Origin: Phlegmacium glaucopus
Lineage: Eukaryota > Basidiomycota > Agaricomycetes > Agaricales > Cortinariaceae
DNA length: 51,732 nt
Direction of reading: 5' to 3'
Assembly (NCBI GenBank): GCA_015039465.1
Contig: MU130491.1
Coordinates: forward strand, 1-51,732
The stretch's first letter is position 1, and each line of letters opens with the position of its first letter. The position numbers and the translations under genes were made by a program. Shown piece after piece: positions 1 through 11,034 of the stretch. Below the pieces are notes generated by a model. The model made no database searches, was not told the DNA's origin, and worked only from the letters and a program-made list of their open reading frames with translations.

Positions 1-201
1 AGGTCAACATGTGATCTAAGTCACATGAAGACCTCTGAAAATGTCAAGGTCTGCATGTGATCTGGGTCACGTGAAGACCTCTGAAAATGTCAAGGTCAAC
101 ATGTGATCTAAGTCATGTGAAGACCTCTGAAAATGTCAAGGTCGACATGTGATCTAACTGAAAATGTTGAGGTCAACATGTGATCAGTCACCAGATGTTC
201 T
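1..201. repeat. 46-bp tandem satellite, about 4.5 units
   Basis: Units begin with AGGTCAACATGTGATC at positions 1, 47, 93 and 139. A shortened fifth unit starts at 170 and then decays. Each unit carries GTGATCT, TCAC(A/G)TGA and GAAGACCTCTGAAAATGT, so the unit is itself partly palindromic. Unit 2 contains a CACGTG E-box-like core. The array runs off the left edge of the window, so its full length is unknown. Confidence 0.9.
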
Positions 202-264
202 TGAGGTCAATATTTGTCATGACTTACCATATGTCACGACATTTCCAGGTGGATGAGTCATTGT

Positions 265-590
265 CAGCTTTTAGAAAGATGACTTACAGCTACATGCAAA
301 AACCTAGGAACCCCTCGAAAATCAGTTTGTGCGCCTCTGTTTGTACAAACAACCTACTTTTGGTAGCTTGAACACGTGTTGTCTCCAAGCATAATGACAC
401 ATGTTGTGGAGTTAGGGCACTAGAACCCTTCAACCGCCCCAAGCTCCCTCCATCACTACCGAAACAGGACTTTTAGCATGTAAGGATACCAAAAACGGTT
501 GTTTATATAAACATTGGCGCATGAGCTGAAATTTCGAGGAGTTCCTAGGTTTTTGCATGTAGCTGTAAATACCTCTAAAAAAGTTTGATG
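265..590. repeat. Imperfect inverted repeat (foldback-like)
   Basis: The arm at about 283-355 (GCTACATGCAAAAACCTAGG and following) is found reverse-complemented at about 500-575, separated by roughly 150 bp. The arms are about 80% identical over 70-80 bases by eye. Short open frames on both arms encode the same peptide start (YSYMQKPRN) because of the symmetry and are not taken as genes. It could be a MITE-like or foldback element; no target-site duplication was identified. Confidence 0.7.
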
Positions 591-805
591 TAAATGCAGA
601 TTCCATTTTTCCAATGGTAGGGAGCCTCTTCGTCCTGTATATCATAGATTATAAGTCAGTAGCAGACAGCCTGAGGTTTGTCAGGTGAGCTTTCTGCAGT
701 ACAATCAACCTTTTTTTGCCAATTCTCACCTCTGGTTTAATATATATCATGGGACTTACCTGCCTACTCTTGCCTTTGAAGAGGAATAAAATCGAAAAGA
801 AGATA

Positions 806-900
806 AGATCATGTGAAGACCTCTGAAAATCTGAGGTTTACATGTGATCTACATGTGATAACCTCGGAAAATCTGAGGTCTGCATGTGACCTAAATTCAA
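806..900. repeat. Second site of the 46-bp satellite unit
   Basis: The sequence repeats the satellite core (ATCATGTGAAGACCTCTGAAAATCTGAGGT, then ACATGTGATC twice) about 600 bp right of the main array. The units are more diverged and partly shuffled. Together with 1-201 it brackets the inverted repeat at 265-590. Confidence 0.75.
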
Positions 901-2079
901 TGTTTCTAGCGGCATAAGACAGCCATAACAGAGAAAAAGGGAAGTGGAAATGGATATCACCCGGATGAAAGATAGCAGTGGTCATCCCCAACCCCAAGTG
1001 TCACTCACCTCTGCCTGCTCTGGCTATAGGTGCTCTGTTTCACAACTCCATCATGTAAATAGCAATCAATGCATTCATATAGTGGGGATTATCATGGGAA
1101 TCATGGGATGACCGATGATGATGATGGACAAATGACTTGATTTTAATTTTGGCAATGTTGAGATGGGGTCAATGTTGATGTAGGTAGTGGGTAATAAAGA
1201 TCACTCACATCCCAAATCACATAATGTATTCCCATATTTTCCTCTTCTTTCCTTCCTTCCTTCTTCTTCTCCCTTTTCTTTGAGGTCATCGGGGTAAATT
1301 GTGTGTTTGACAATGCCAAAGTTGACTTTCAGGGGAGAACAAGAAGATGAATGAGGGAAGGAAGAATCAAAGGCAGAAGAAGAAGAAGAAGGTGAGGAAG
1401 AAGAAAGGAGGAAGAGGTGAAGGAAAGGAAAGGTAAGAGGTGTTGTTCATTCCAAGGTTGTCAGACAAAGACAACGACCTACTTACATATATGAAGGCTT
1501 ATGTAATAACCCTAAGCCCTAGTAACTAAACTGGAAAATAAAAGTAAATATAGGAACACATGTTGCTAAGAAGATGTGTAAAGGTGGCTGTAATGTACGG
1601 TGGGAAAGAAAAGCAGAGTATGTAATCAAAGGTCACATGGTGACCTTGGACAGTTCTAAGGTCAGCACGTGACATATATCAGACTCTCTGGACCAGTTCC
1701 AAGTTTGTCAACTTACATGGCTATAAATGACTCTATAACCTACTTCCCATTGTTAATTTAATTATCATTGATGGTTCCAACTTGTTTTACGATTTTAGAT
1801 GCACTAAAAAGGAAATTACTGCATATGCTCCTCCTCCAGCCTCTTATGTTCTATATCTCTATGTAGACTGTTCCTAAAATCATGAAATGTGACAGGGTGA
1901 TGTATATGCACTGCAGAAACCTTATTAAATAAAAAAAAGTATTTTTTTATTATGAAATTGATTTATTATAGAGAGAGGAGTGAAATACATGAAAATCATC
2001 CATATCTCACTCAGTTCTTGATGAAAATTCATGATTCTTGGTTCTGCATAGACATAATATATTGCCTGAACATATCCCA
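901..2079. other. Gene-free repeat-rich DNA
   Basis: No convincing gene was seen. A pyrimidine-rich tract at about 1231-1290 (TTCCTCTTCTTTCCTTCC type) is followed by a purine-rich tract at about 1340-1440 (GAAGAAGAAGAAGAAGG type). The two could pair with each other or form triplex DNA. A short GGTCACATGGTGACC palindrome lies at about 1630-1645. The short open frames here look like chance. Confidence 0.6.
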
Positions 2080-2149
2080 TTATTTTTTTGAATTTAAATT
2101 TTTGGTCATTTTCACCCAATGTTTGACAATGGGTCCCTGATTCCCATTC

Positions 2150-2964
2150 GATGCAATGACAACAAATTCATTTTTAAAAGCATTTATTGGCACCGGACAG
2201 CAGCCGTCAACATGGCCGAGCTGAATGCATAATCCTAGTTCCTTTAGGCTGATTTTCATAAAGTACTTGCCTGTCCAACGCTGAGATATGCCGTTAAATA
2301 TTGCCCAGACGTTTAAATAAAGACTTACCTCAACACGATGGAAAGGATTCTGCCTATGCACCAGGACGGTGCAGCTCGAACACGTCAAGCATTCACCTTG
2401 ACAGTCCTGGCACCGGAAGGCTGCGTCGGCCTCAGCCAGAGTTGACAAGCACAATCTACATTGTTCGCTGTCCGAAGCCCCTCGACCTTCCAGTCAAAGA
2501 AATTCCTCAACATATAAGTCAATATGTGGGGTCCAGAAATGAATAGGGTGTGTCTAATAGATGTTGACGAATGATATTTATTGAAGTTATACAATGCTTA
2601 CCGATTGTGTAATTTGCGTTTTCTGCCGCTTCTGGGGGGCCTCAACTCTTTCTGCTTTCAGGTACTTTGAGAGACCCAAAGCTTCAAGTTCGCAGTCGGC
2701 CATCTCGGCAATTTCGAAATCTCCATCATACACCTTGTACGGGAGCTCTGCATTATTGAGAGCTGCATTAGGTTGCAGTGCTGTTGAATGAGAGGGCGCA
2801 AGTTCTGGATGGAAGTCAACTCCTTCTGGCACAGGTAAGTGGATGGTGGGGCGAGAATTGTTCCGGCTGTAGTCCATATGTGTGTCGACATGTATGGGAC
2901 GAATATCTTCCAGAGCAATATACTCATTGATATGTATGGCACCCTTTTTTTGCCGTCGAGCCAT
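2150..2964 (-). pseudogene. KDZ-type transposase, N-terminal CxC2 fragment
   Basis: This is the N-terminal part of a Kyakuja-Dileera-Zisupton (KDZ) transposase. Exon 1 (2964-2602) starts MARRQKKG and ends at a GTAAGC donor. The next exon contains LEGRG, then CRLC, CQDCQGECLTCSSCTVLVHRQNPFHRVE-type Cys/His spacing, which is the CxC2 cysteine cluster that precedes the KDZ catalytic domain. After a 48-bp intron come SLKELGLCIQLGH and FVVIASNG, both family hallmarks. The catalytic part is absent: similarity stops near 2150. An in-frame TGA at 2496-2494 sits where the family usually has Arg before LEGRG, consistent with CGA to TGA. The copy is therefore truncated and dead. Confidence 0.85.
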
Positions 2965-3201
2965 TGTAGGTAAATGTAATGGTCAACTTTGGACTTTTCC
3001 CGCTATGATAATTTAATAATTTATCAGTCCCCTGGCTCTTCGATAATGATTAAGAACTAAATTGTTGATTGATAATTCAAGGTGAAGGGAGATATATTCA
3101 AATCTATTCAACTCAAACTTGGCACAGTGATCGACACAACTGAAGGTAGATACTCTCGAACTACATACTGAGGCTCCATTGTATACAAGATTGTATTGTA
3201 A

Positions 3202-4165
3202 CTAATCGACCCTGACCTTCTTGGAAACTCGCAGAGGAAGATCGATGTCCTCAGGAACTAGCGCCAGCAATTCATCCTCCGAGTCAGGTACTTCATCGCT
3301 GTCTAAGATGCTGCACACACTCTTGGATGGACTGGGAGTTGGAGTTGGATCAGGTAACTCATTGTCAGAGTCCTCAATAAGAATATATTCAGGGTTGGAG
3401 CTCTTCAGTTTGAGGATTTTGTTGATTGGGTGCACAGCAACAGCATAGGCAATGGCCTTGTTCATTTTTGCACTTGCACTATCAACCATGTGAGCTCGCC
3501 AACAAACACAAATCAATGGCTCTGCGCTTACCTTTCTCCATTGTGGAGAGTGCCCGACATGGGGACCGTTGCTGCTGCTGCAACATCCCTTTTTTCACTC
3601 TTGAATGCATTGTCGAATGTGCGTTTGGAGGACTCCTTCTGAATATCAAGCAATTGAGAAATAATCTCTGCGATTCAATTCGAAGAGAAACTTACCTGAG
3701 CCACATCAAAAATGTCCTGTTTCTCGGTGATGAACTCCTGCCAAGGCTTGAGCACAATGGTCTTGGTGACTCGAGTCCAAGAAAGGTCGTGCTTGCAAGC
3801 CTAAGTGGTAGAAATGATAAATTGTCATCATTAGCTAGAGGGTTAATCACATACCTTTTTGGTCACCTCAACGCGATGAGCTGCAAAGTCAATATTGTCC
3901 TTATCAAGTGGAATTTCAGGCCAACAAGAGAACCAGAGCTTAAACATGGCGTCATAAAACTCGGATTCTTGATTGTTACCTTCCGCTTGCTTGAGATACG
4001 GGCCCATCTCAACCACAAATTTTGCCTGCTCGGTGAGTACTTTGGTCGACAAAGTAGGTCTACCAGAAGTAACAAAAATGGCCTAGGTAAACAAAAAAAA
4101 TTGTAAGGCACGGCGAAAACATGGCAAAAGAGGAAACTTACTTGTTCTCTCTTCCCAGTCGGCAT
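3202..4165 (-). CDS. Hypothetical protein, five exons, 246 aa
   Basis: I do not recognise the function. Exons at 4165-4142, 4082-3855, 3800-3696, 3638-3532 and 3478-3202 join with GT/AG borders into one 741-nt frame, which argues for a real gene. The protein starts MPTGKREQ and has a Trp-rich stretch (MFKLWFSCWPEIPLD) near residues 55-70. The C-terminal third is acidic and Ser/Pro/Thr-rich (IEDSDNELPDPTPTPSPS) and ends in a basic KKVRVD. The start MPTGKR resembles N-termini of lineage-expanded hypothetical proteins in mushroom genomes; this is recall, not a search. The gene lies between a KDZ fragment and a TTATCCAT repeat cluster in its promoter, so a mobile-element origin is plausible. Confidence 0.65.
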
Positions 4166-4302
4166 GGTAAGCAGATGGCAGTCTAACGGCAAAATATTTG
4201 AGAATGGTAATGAATTTGAGTGCGCTGGTTGAAAGCAGGGATTGAAGTGGGTTGAGCAACTGTAGGTACATCCAGCCTTAAGAAGGTTATCCATATCCTC
4301 AC

Positions 4303-4445
4303 TGTTTATCCATTTGTGCGCTTTGTTTATCCATTTGTGCGCTTTGTTTATCCATTTGTGCGCTTTGTTTATCCATTCCGCTTAGCTTTTCCATCTTCAC
4401 GGTTTTCTATTATCCATTCATGGTTGGTCTGTCCATCAGCGTTCT
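4303..4445. repeat. 21-bp tandem repeat with TTATCCAT motif
   Basis: The unit CTTTGTTTATCCATTTGTGCG occurs about 3.5 times between 4303 and 4380. Further loose TTATCCAT/TTTTCCAT copies run to about 4420. It lies immediately upstream of the minus-strand gene starting at 4165. The same octamer recurs in reverse orientation (ATGGATAA) at 6650-6850 and 9885-11040. Confidence 0.85.
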
Positions 4446-4687
4446 CAATTTCTCTTTTGAAGTTAGCATACTCAATTACACAGAGAATATTTTAAAATGA
4501 AATTTCAAATAACAATGTCAATTCCAATCGAGAAATCAAGAGAAACTCACCGTCAAATTCAGAATAAACATAGCTCTCAATTGAAATAATTTGCATATAG
4601 GGTTTTGAGGATAGATGAAAAGGTCAGACGACGGCATAAGGACCTTCAGTCGAAAGGCGATTTCTTACATGAATAACCTTTACACTC

Positions 4688-5374
4688 ATGGGCCGACGCA
4701 AACTGTACTCTACTCCAGAGGAAAAATTGGCGGCCAACAGAGCAAAAAGTAAGAGGCACTATGATAGGTATGTCGTAGTTTCTCCTCATACTTGTTGAGG
4801 ATTGTTGAGGATGCTTATATATTTTATCAGAGCAAAGGAAGGTATTAACGAGCGTCAGAGGAAAACATATCAAAAACAAACTCTCAAGCAGTAAGAAATA
4901 TAGTTTATTATGTCGCTATTATTTCTCCTAATTATGTTCTTCTCCAGTAAACAATCTGGAATCGTGAATAAATCATCCTCTGGCAAGCCAGATGTGGCAA
5001 AATCAGCCCTGGATATCTGGAACAAACAAGTTGAACAAGTTAACGCTAGATTTTCTCGTTACATTGGCCACCATGAAGACCTAACTTCCTTTATTGAGGC
5101 CATCTGCACAAAATTCATCGAAAATCAAGATGTCGACAAGGTCCTTCAGCACACTGTGGCTCTTGGAGTATTTCAAAAGTCTTTATATCGGTCCCAAGCA
5201 GGTATCCTGGAATTGGATGGCATCAGAGAATCTTGGTCACAGGCCGACAAAGTTGTTAGAAAGGTTTCGAAAACACTTGCCTAGGTAGAGGATATTTACT
5301 GTTCGGCAGCTTTGGGTATCAAGGACTTCAGGCAAAAATTTAAGACCCGGGGCTCCACGTACCAAAAAGAGTAA
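4688..5374 (+). pseudogene. MGRRKLYSTPEEK-type hypothetical gene with one nonsense codon
   Basis: Three exons (4688-4767, 4831-4890, 4948-5374) join cleanly with GTATGT..CAG and GTAAGA..CAG introns. The N-terminus MGRRKLYSTPEEKLAANRAK is Lys/Arg-rich and belongs to a small-protein family I recall as very common near transposons in mushroom genomes; its biochemical role is unknown. A helical region follows (ALDIWNKQVEQVNARFS). The frame meets a TAG at 5282-5284, then continues with VEDIYCSAALGI, the expected C-terminal motif, to a TAA at 5374. The simplest reading is one CAG-to-TAG change. Alternatively the truncated 5284 end could be functional. Its 3' end is about 150 bp from the 3' end of the convergent gene at 5522-6649. 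Confidence 0.65.
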
Positions 5375-5521
5375 ACAACTCAATATATCATTCAAACATT
5401 ATAATGATACATTCAATGTAAAGAAAACTATCTAAATATTGAAGGGTTCGTGAATGCAACCAGCTTTTTAAACGGATTGCAACAACAACAGAAGCAACAA
5501 GAAATGCACACTCATACGCTA

Positions 5522-6649
5522 CTAGTAGGGCCTGGGAATTACCTGGACTAACCCAGCCTTGAAAGACTCTGTGGCGGCTGCCTGGGTCGGGTACCTTCGA
5601 ACACACGAGTTTCTGGCACTAGAGACAAGAGGTCCAACTAGCCCCCTGCGAATACAGTGTCAGACATATCAAGAGATGAATAACAGACTGAATGCAACTT
5701 ACCAGTTGTGGAAGACACCAACGGCATAGCCTTTGATGACCGCGTACCATTGCTCCTTGGCAGGACGAAGAAGGTTATGTGTGTTGCAAGCAACGCACAT
5801 GAACCCTGTGATAGTATCTGGAATCAACGCAGCTGAGGTCGTAGCAGGTCCCCCCGCATCGTCGAGCTGAGAGGTGGTGGCCACTTCAGTAGTGTCAGCA
5901 GAAACCTGAATGTTGGGGGCCACCACCATATCGGATTGCGCCTGAGATTCAACACAGTATATTTCTCTTGGCATACCCGTTTCCTCGGAGTGGGTGGTGC
6001 TGATGGCTGGGGGATGAGGGGACATGAGGAATGGGAAGAGGGCGGTGAGGAAATTGCACACTTACTAGGCTGAGCATTCTCCTTCTGCTCAAACTGAGTA
6101 GTCCCGGTGGCTGAGAGAAGGAGGAGTGGGTGAGGGAAAGGAGGAAGGCATGAACACGAAGCCCACTCACTGCGCTTGGCATCCACCTCCTGTAATGCAG
6201 CGACAATGGCTGCAAATCGAGCATCTCGGGCCTCACCTAAATAGAGTCAGACAGGGCGTGCTTGAGTAAAACCAGGAGGAACTCACAAGCAGCCTTCTCG
6301 CGTGCACTCCCTAAGCAATGAGCTGGGTTAAAAATGTCGTTAAGGAAGCATTACTGAACTTACGTGCACGTTCCTCCTGCTCAGAGATCAGGTGGACCCC
6401 GGCAGACTGGAGGGCGGCGCCAAGTTCCGTGAGTGTGATCTCAATCGCGGGGCCGGTAGCAGACTGAGCCAAAACTGGTGTATAAGTCAGATCAACAAAG
6501 CAAATGGAGATAAGGGTGAGCCACTTACTCGGGTCAAGCTGCAGGCCCTGAAGTCCGGCAATAACAGACTGTATGGCGAGAGAGGCAGGCTGTGTGCCCA
6601 TCTCAGCACTGAAGTCGGTAGTTGGTTCGTTCTTCTTGGGAATTTGCAT
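5522..6649 (-). CDS. RNase H1 N-terminal-domain (Cauli_VI-like) protein
   Basis: This is a multi-exon gene starting MQIPKKNEP at 6649. The first exons encode a helical Gln/Ala/Glu-rich segment (about residues 1-110) with GTAAGT/GTGAGT donors. The last two exons encode the recognisable domain: WYAVIKGYAVGVFHNW, then a 58-bp intron, then GLVGPLVSSARNSCVRRYPTQAAATESF. The WY(A/V)V..G..VGV...W....P.V and F.T...A..SF pattern is the RNase H1 N-terminal domain (PF01693), which binds RNA/DNA hybrids or dsRNA. A CVAC pair (MCVACNTHN) just before it may bind metal. No RNase H catalytic domain follows; the frame ends VIPRPY-stop at 5522. Such catalytic-less proteins are strongly expanded in agaricomycetes. 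The exon joined near 5,990-6,060 is uncertain between two acceptors. Confidence 0.75.
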
Positions 6650-6960
6650 GGTGGTTGAATGATAAGCAATGGATAACTGGGGGAAGACAATGGTTTTTTT
6701 TACCTTTATAGGCCTCTGAAGCTATACAGTCCATCGGTAACACCCAGGACCTACCAAAGGATTACGTTTGAATAAACACAAAGGACAATGGATGATCAAT
6801 GAATAATAAGCCAAGGGCGATGAATAACTCATTATAATGTGGTGAAGTCGATGAATTTCTGCTCTATGGCCTTCTGAAGCTATACAGTTCCTCGGTTGCG
6901 CCCGGGCTTACCAAAGGACTGTGTAATGGGGGTTTGAATAAACGCAAAATTCTACCAAAG
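6650..6960. repeat. ATGGATAA-type motif cluster between divergent genes
   Basis: The 415-bp spacer between the divergent genes starting at 6649 (minus) and 7065 (plus) carries several copies of ATGGATAA, ATGATAA and ATGAATAA. It also holds an imperfect direct repeat: GGCCTCTGAAGCTATACAGTCCATCGGTAACACCCAGGACC at about 6710 recurs as GGCCTTCTGAAGCTATACAGTTCCTCGGTTGCGCCCGGGC at about 6868. The latter is about 40 bp long with a period of about 158 bp. The spacer probably contains both promoters. Confidence 0.7.
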
Positions 6961-7064
6961 GCAGTGCTTCCCGGGCGCGGAACTTGACATTGAAGGTAAA
7001 AGTTTAACGGCTCGTGGAGATATTTTAGCTCAAGTGCTCACAGAACTTTTTGTCTTATTCATAG

Positions 7065-9737
7065 ATGTCACCACCCAATTGGGCTACCCTGGATCAATTG
7101 GAATTTTTGAATGCTCGGCTCTCAGATTTCCAAACTGCTCAGCGTGAAAAAACCACGCCTGCATTTTGGACTGTGATATATCGCGACTTTTTTCTGTGTT
7201 GGGCTGATCAGAATGCTGAAGTATGGCCGGTGGTTGAAAAGAAAAGGAAGTCAGCAAAGTCCCCTCCCGATTGTAAGGACATGCTACTCCCAGAATGGAT
7301 AGCCTTACAAAAAAATGTGTGCTCATTGAATTATCCTACTAAATCTTAATTATCTGACATCAAGAATTTTAGCAAATAGCCAACTGGTATAATAACCGGG
7401 GTGGCACTAGCACCCATCGACGAGGCGGCCCAAAAATTGTCATTGGCTCGGGTCCAGCCCCTAGATTAGCTTCTGAACTGAATCTTTACTCGAAGGCACA
7501 TTACGATACAAAAATTCGACCCTTTGTTATGAAAGCCATCCAAAATGGCAACATTGATCCTAAACACCGGCTCACTCTTGTGAATAAATGCACAGCTGAA
7601 GCCTGGGCAAATGAAGATGAAGAAATCAAAGAGGCTATTCGGGTCGAGCACGCTAAACTTAAAACACTTGCAAAACAAGAACCTCCTCCTGAGGTTTACA
7701 GTTTGGAAGAACATTCTAAGTCAGTATTTTTATACTTTCATGTTTTTCCATTGCTCATTTAAAATGACATTTCTAGCGCAATCACATCCTTACCACCAGC
7801 TATCACAGCTTTCGTTGACGAAATGGCCAAACGGACTGGATGGGCATTTTCAGTTTTGGCAGGAGGTCCTGATCTGAGCAACCAAGGAAAAATTAGAACG
7901 ATCGCGATCCATGTCGGCAAAGATTGCTACCACCAAATCTTTTCCGTCGCGAATCCAAACTTCAATGCAAATGTTCTTGCACCATATCGATCTTTCCTGT
8001 ACAATGTCTATTGTAAGTATTTCATTTAAGAACATAATAACATAGAATTTACACCGCTTTTTTCAGCCAAAGATATGTTTAAAGAGGAGATGCAGCCTAA
8101 AGGAGATACTGATGGCAACAACTCAGAGAAAGCCAATAATTCCGTCGCTCAAAAACTTGAAGTAGATGTTCCCGTTCAGTCCACGCCTGTTGGTAAATCC
8201 TCAGAGCCTTCAACCCCATCTGGATTGATACAAGTGTCCTCGCTGCCGGAGAGTATTGATACTGGGGCCGCTGCAGCTCCACCTCCATCAACCGTGTTAG
8301 GATCAACACCTACAGCCTTGTTGCTCAAAAGTGTTGCTCCAGCGGTTGTACCAATGACTTTGGTTCCACCTGCTGCTCCCGTTATACCCCCTCTGCCATC
8401 ACTCAACTCCACGGCTACTGTAGGAGACGGTCAATTTGGCAATCCTCTTTTTATATTCCCTGCGCAGTCATCTGTCCCACCTGAAGTTGCTCCCGCCATC
8501 CCTAGTGCTCCGGAGATGGCCAATGGGTCCGATGGGTCCGATTGGTCGTCAAATTTCTTGGGTGACCAGTGGACGGCATCAAATGGACAACTAGCGACTT
8601 TCAACGCCAATTTATTCAATTTTTTGGGGCTTATGAACACGGATTTTGGGGAAATTGGCCAGATCAATGAAGGCTCAAGCTTTTGGGGCCCGTTCCCTGC
8701 TCTAGGAAGCACTGGAATGAACACGTTGGCAGGATTTGATGAAATAAATCAGGGAAATACACTGGCCGGTTATCCTACAGGAGTGGTTGCTCCTCAGAAT
8801 CTTCCTACATGTTCTGAGCTAGTGGCACCCTCTATGCTGCGTCCGTCATCATCCATTCTGGAGGCAAAAACAATGCACCCAATAATCTACCAGCCGATAG
8901 CAGTATCTCACCTCCCATGGCTCCAGGTGCCAGGCAGCAAGGTCCTGCGGTTCCACTACCTAACCCCCAAATAACTCCGAATCCCAACACTGCACTGGCT
9001 GTTCTTGGAGCGTGTGTCAAAAACACAGCCATTGACGACAGTATGGCAGCATCTATCAGCTTGAAGTCTGGAATCACCGATGAAAATGGTGATCGCCTAG
9101 GTCGCAGTCAGAGGCCAGCAACCTCAAAAGACATTCCGAAGCAGTTGGTGTGGCTGGATCTCGCTCACAATTACCTGACGCAGGAAATTGACAACAAGAA
9201 ATGGGAGGAGTGCGTGCGGATCTGGTTTGAATTCGAAAAGAAGGAATTGAGTGAACTGGACACAAGCTCGGTAAGCGGTTCATTTTGTTAGTGGTGCCAA
9301 TACACTCACCTATTAAACAGTTCCGTATGCCAGCTAAAACGCGACCTGGGTTACTGACAAAGTGGTTGTCTTCGCGTAAGTACAGATCGTTCCCCGTTAT
9401 TCCTGACAAAGACGTGTTTGCGACGGAATGGCTCTCCTGGTGGAATGCTATGCAGCCCCAGTGGAGGAAGAATTCAGTTTCAGATGGATTTCCCCTCGGT
9501 TTGGAGGTCGCAAAGGGAAAGGAGAATATCCAGGCGCTACACAAAGGTGGTCCATCTGGCCTCGTTACCATTCTTATTGGATTGAAATGGTGGACTGGGG
9601 ATGACAAAAGGTGGGATATGGCTGTGGACGACCTAACCCTCTGCCTGAAGTCATTCGATCGGTTGTCTTTAAAGAGAAAACATCCAGATGGAAATGAGTC
9701 GGAAGTGGTGAAACAAAGGCGAAGAGGGGAAAATTAG
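7065..9737 (+). CDS. Large Pro/Ser-rich protein of an agaricomycete-expanded family
   Basis: Exons read as 7065-7314, 7372-7728, 7779-8010, 8069 to about 8,800-8,950, then to 9270 and 9322-9737, about 780 aa. The N-terminal domain (MSPPNWATLDQLEFLNARL...FWTVIYRDFFLCWAD) matches a family I recall as 'PPWAT..Q..FL..R...F..F...I...FF..WP', abundant in mushroom genomes but of unknown function. The middle is low-complexity Pro/Ser/Ala (about 280 residues). The C-terminal part has FRMPAKTRPGLLTKWLSSRK, WWNAMQPQWR and LIGLKWW, also typical of the family, and ends in a basic KRKHP..KQRRRGE tail that could be nuclear. Between 8,800 and 8,910 the frame shifts: either a short intron (GTTCTG...GGAG) or a frameshift. 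Other introns have clean borders. Confidence 0.7.
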
Positions 9738-9884
9738 ATTTCTTGGAATTGTAATATTTAACGCGCCTTCAACCATCTTGCACGTGATGTACGAACAATA
9801 AATATTTTTATTTCTTGGAATGATTTTCTTCTAAGCGAAATATATAGACTACGTGAATGGAAAAACAAAATGGCACTAGATACC
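9738..9884 (+). other. 3' flank of the 7065-9737 gene
   Basis: AT-rich sequence with an AATAAATATT polyadenylation-like signal at about 9797-9806 sits 60 bp past the stop codon. This supports a transcribed gene ending here. Confidence 0.5.
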
Positions 9885-10117
9885 TATTGTTCATGAACAT
9901 GGAGAACAAAAGTAGCAAATGGATGAACATTGTTTGCAAATGGATAACGGGTGAATGGATGATAGCAACAAGCGAGAGCAAACAGGCAGGGAGAGAGAGA
10001 ATGAATAATGAGGATGGGTGGACATAGCTGTTGGTGGATGGATAAACACAAAGTACATGGATAACGACGACGAATAAGGGTGGCAGTCATGAATAACGAC
10101 AATAGGTGTCGGGGGAT

Positions 10118-10306
10118 GGATAATCATGGAGCAAATTGATAAGTCAATTGTCGACACTGGACGGTGAAAGGATAATCACAGAGCGAATTGATAAGCGGAA
10201 TAGGTGACGGCGGACGGATAATCTTGGAAAGAATGGATAATTGGAATAGGTGACAGGCGGATAGATAACCATGGAGCGTATTGATAAGGGGAATAGGTGA
10301 ATGCGG
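10118..10306. repeat. 46-bp higher-order repeat within the array, four units
   Basis: Units begin GGATAATCATGGAGCAAATTGATAAG (10118), GGATAATCACAGAGCGAATT (10170), GGATAATCTTGGAAAGAATG (10216) and AGATAACCATGGAGCGTATT (10262). The last three are followed by GGAATAGGTGA(C/A)NGCGG. Identity is about 75-80% by eye. Confidence 0.8.
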
Positions 10307-10875
10307 CGATGGATAAGAAAGGTGGCTGACGGTTTGGGAAATCTGTGCTGGCAGAAGTATAATAGCCTGTCAATGGATAATGGCATGGCGGTAGACAGAT
10401 GACAGGACAGACAACAACCAATGAATAACGAGGCAGCTGATGGATTAGAGTGAGGTGATTGAATAACGAACAGCAAATAGATAATGAGGCGGATGAATAT
10501 ATGATGACGGATGGATAATGGCAATAATAGGAAAAGGATGGACAAGTGCAGTAAGACAGCAGGTGGATAAAAAGTCGGTGAATGGATAACAAACAGATGA
10601 TTAACAGCAGCAACGTATGAATAAAAAAGGTGTGGATGGATAATATGAATGTGTCGACGGATGAATAGTTGAGACGGTATGAATAACCCCTTGACCATCA
10701 CTAATAACAGCAGCAGCAGCAGATAAATAAATGATAATGAATAAATACGGATGGATAATGGCCCATGGGAATAGGCGAGGACGGATGAATAATTGAGATG
10801 GTAGGTGGATAAGAGTATGAATGTATAATAATTGGAGTGGCAGGCGCATGAACAACAGGGATAGGAAATGGGGGA

Positions 10876-11034
10876 TGGATAACGGATGGATAATGAAAGG
10901 CGGCTGGTGGATTAAGCAGGACGGGGAAGGCAGATTGACAACGGAACAGCACTTGGATAACAAGACTAGTTGATAACGGATGGATAATGAAAGGTGGCTG
11001 GTGAATTAGGCAGGACAGGGAAGGGCGGTGTTAT
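10876..11034. repeat. 94-bp-spaced direct duplication at the right end of the array
   Basis: AACGGATGGATAATGAAAGG plus the following GGCTGGTG(G)ATTA(A/G)GCAGGAC at 10881-10935 recurs at 10975-11030 with only a few changes. It is the best-preserved duplication in the array, so it is presumably the most recent. Confidence 0.8.

Noticed and set aside
9885..10963. Long minus-strand open frames (up to 185 codons) rich in His, Tyr, Pro and Ser
   Set aside because: They are translations of the TTATCCAT repeat and change frame with each unit; no conserved domain, start context or splice sites.
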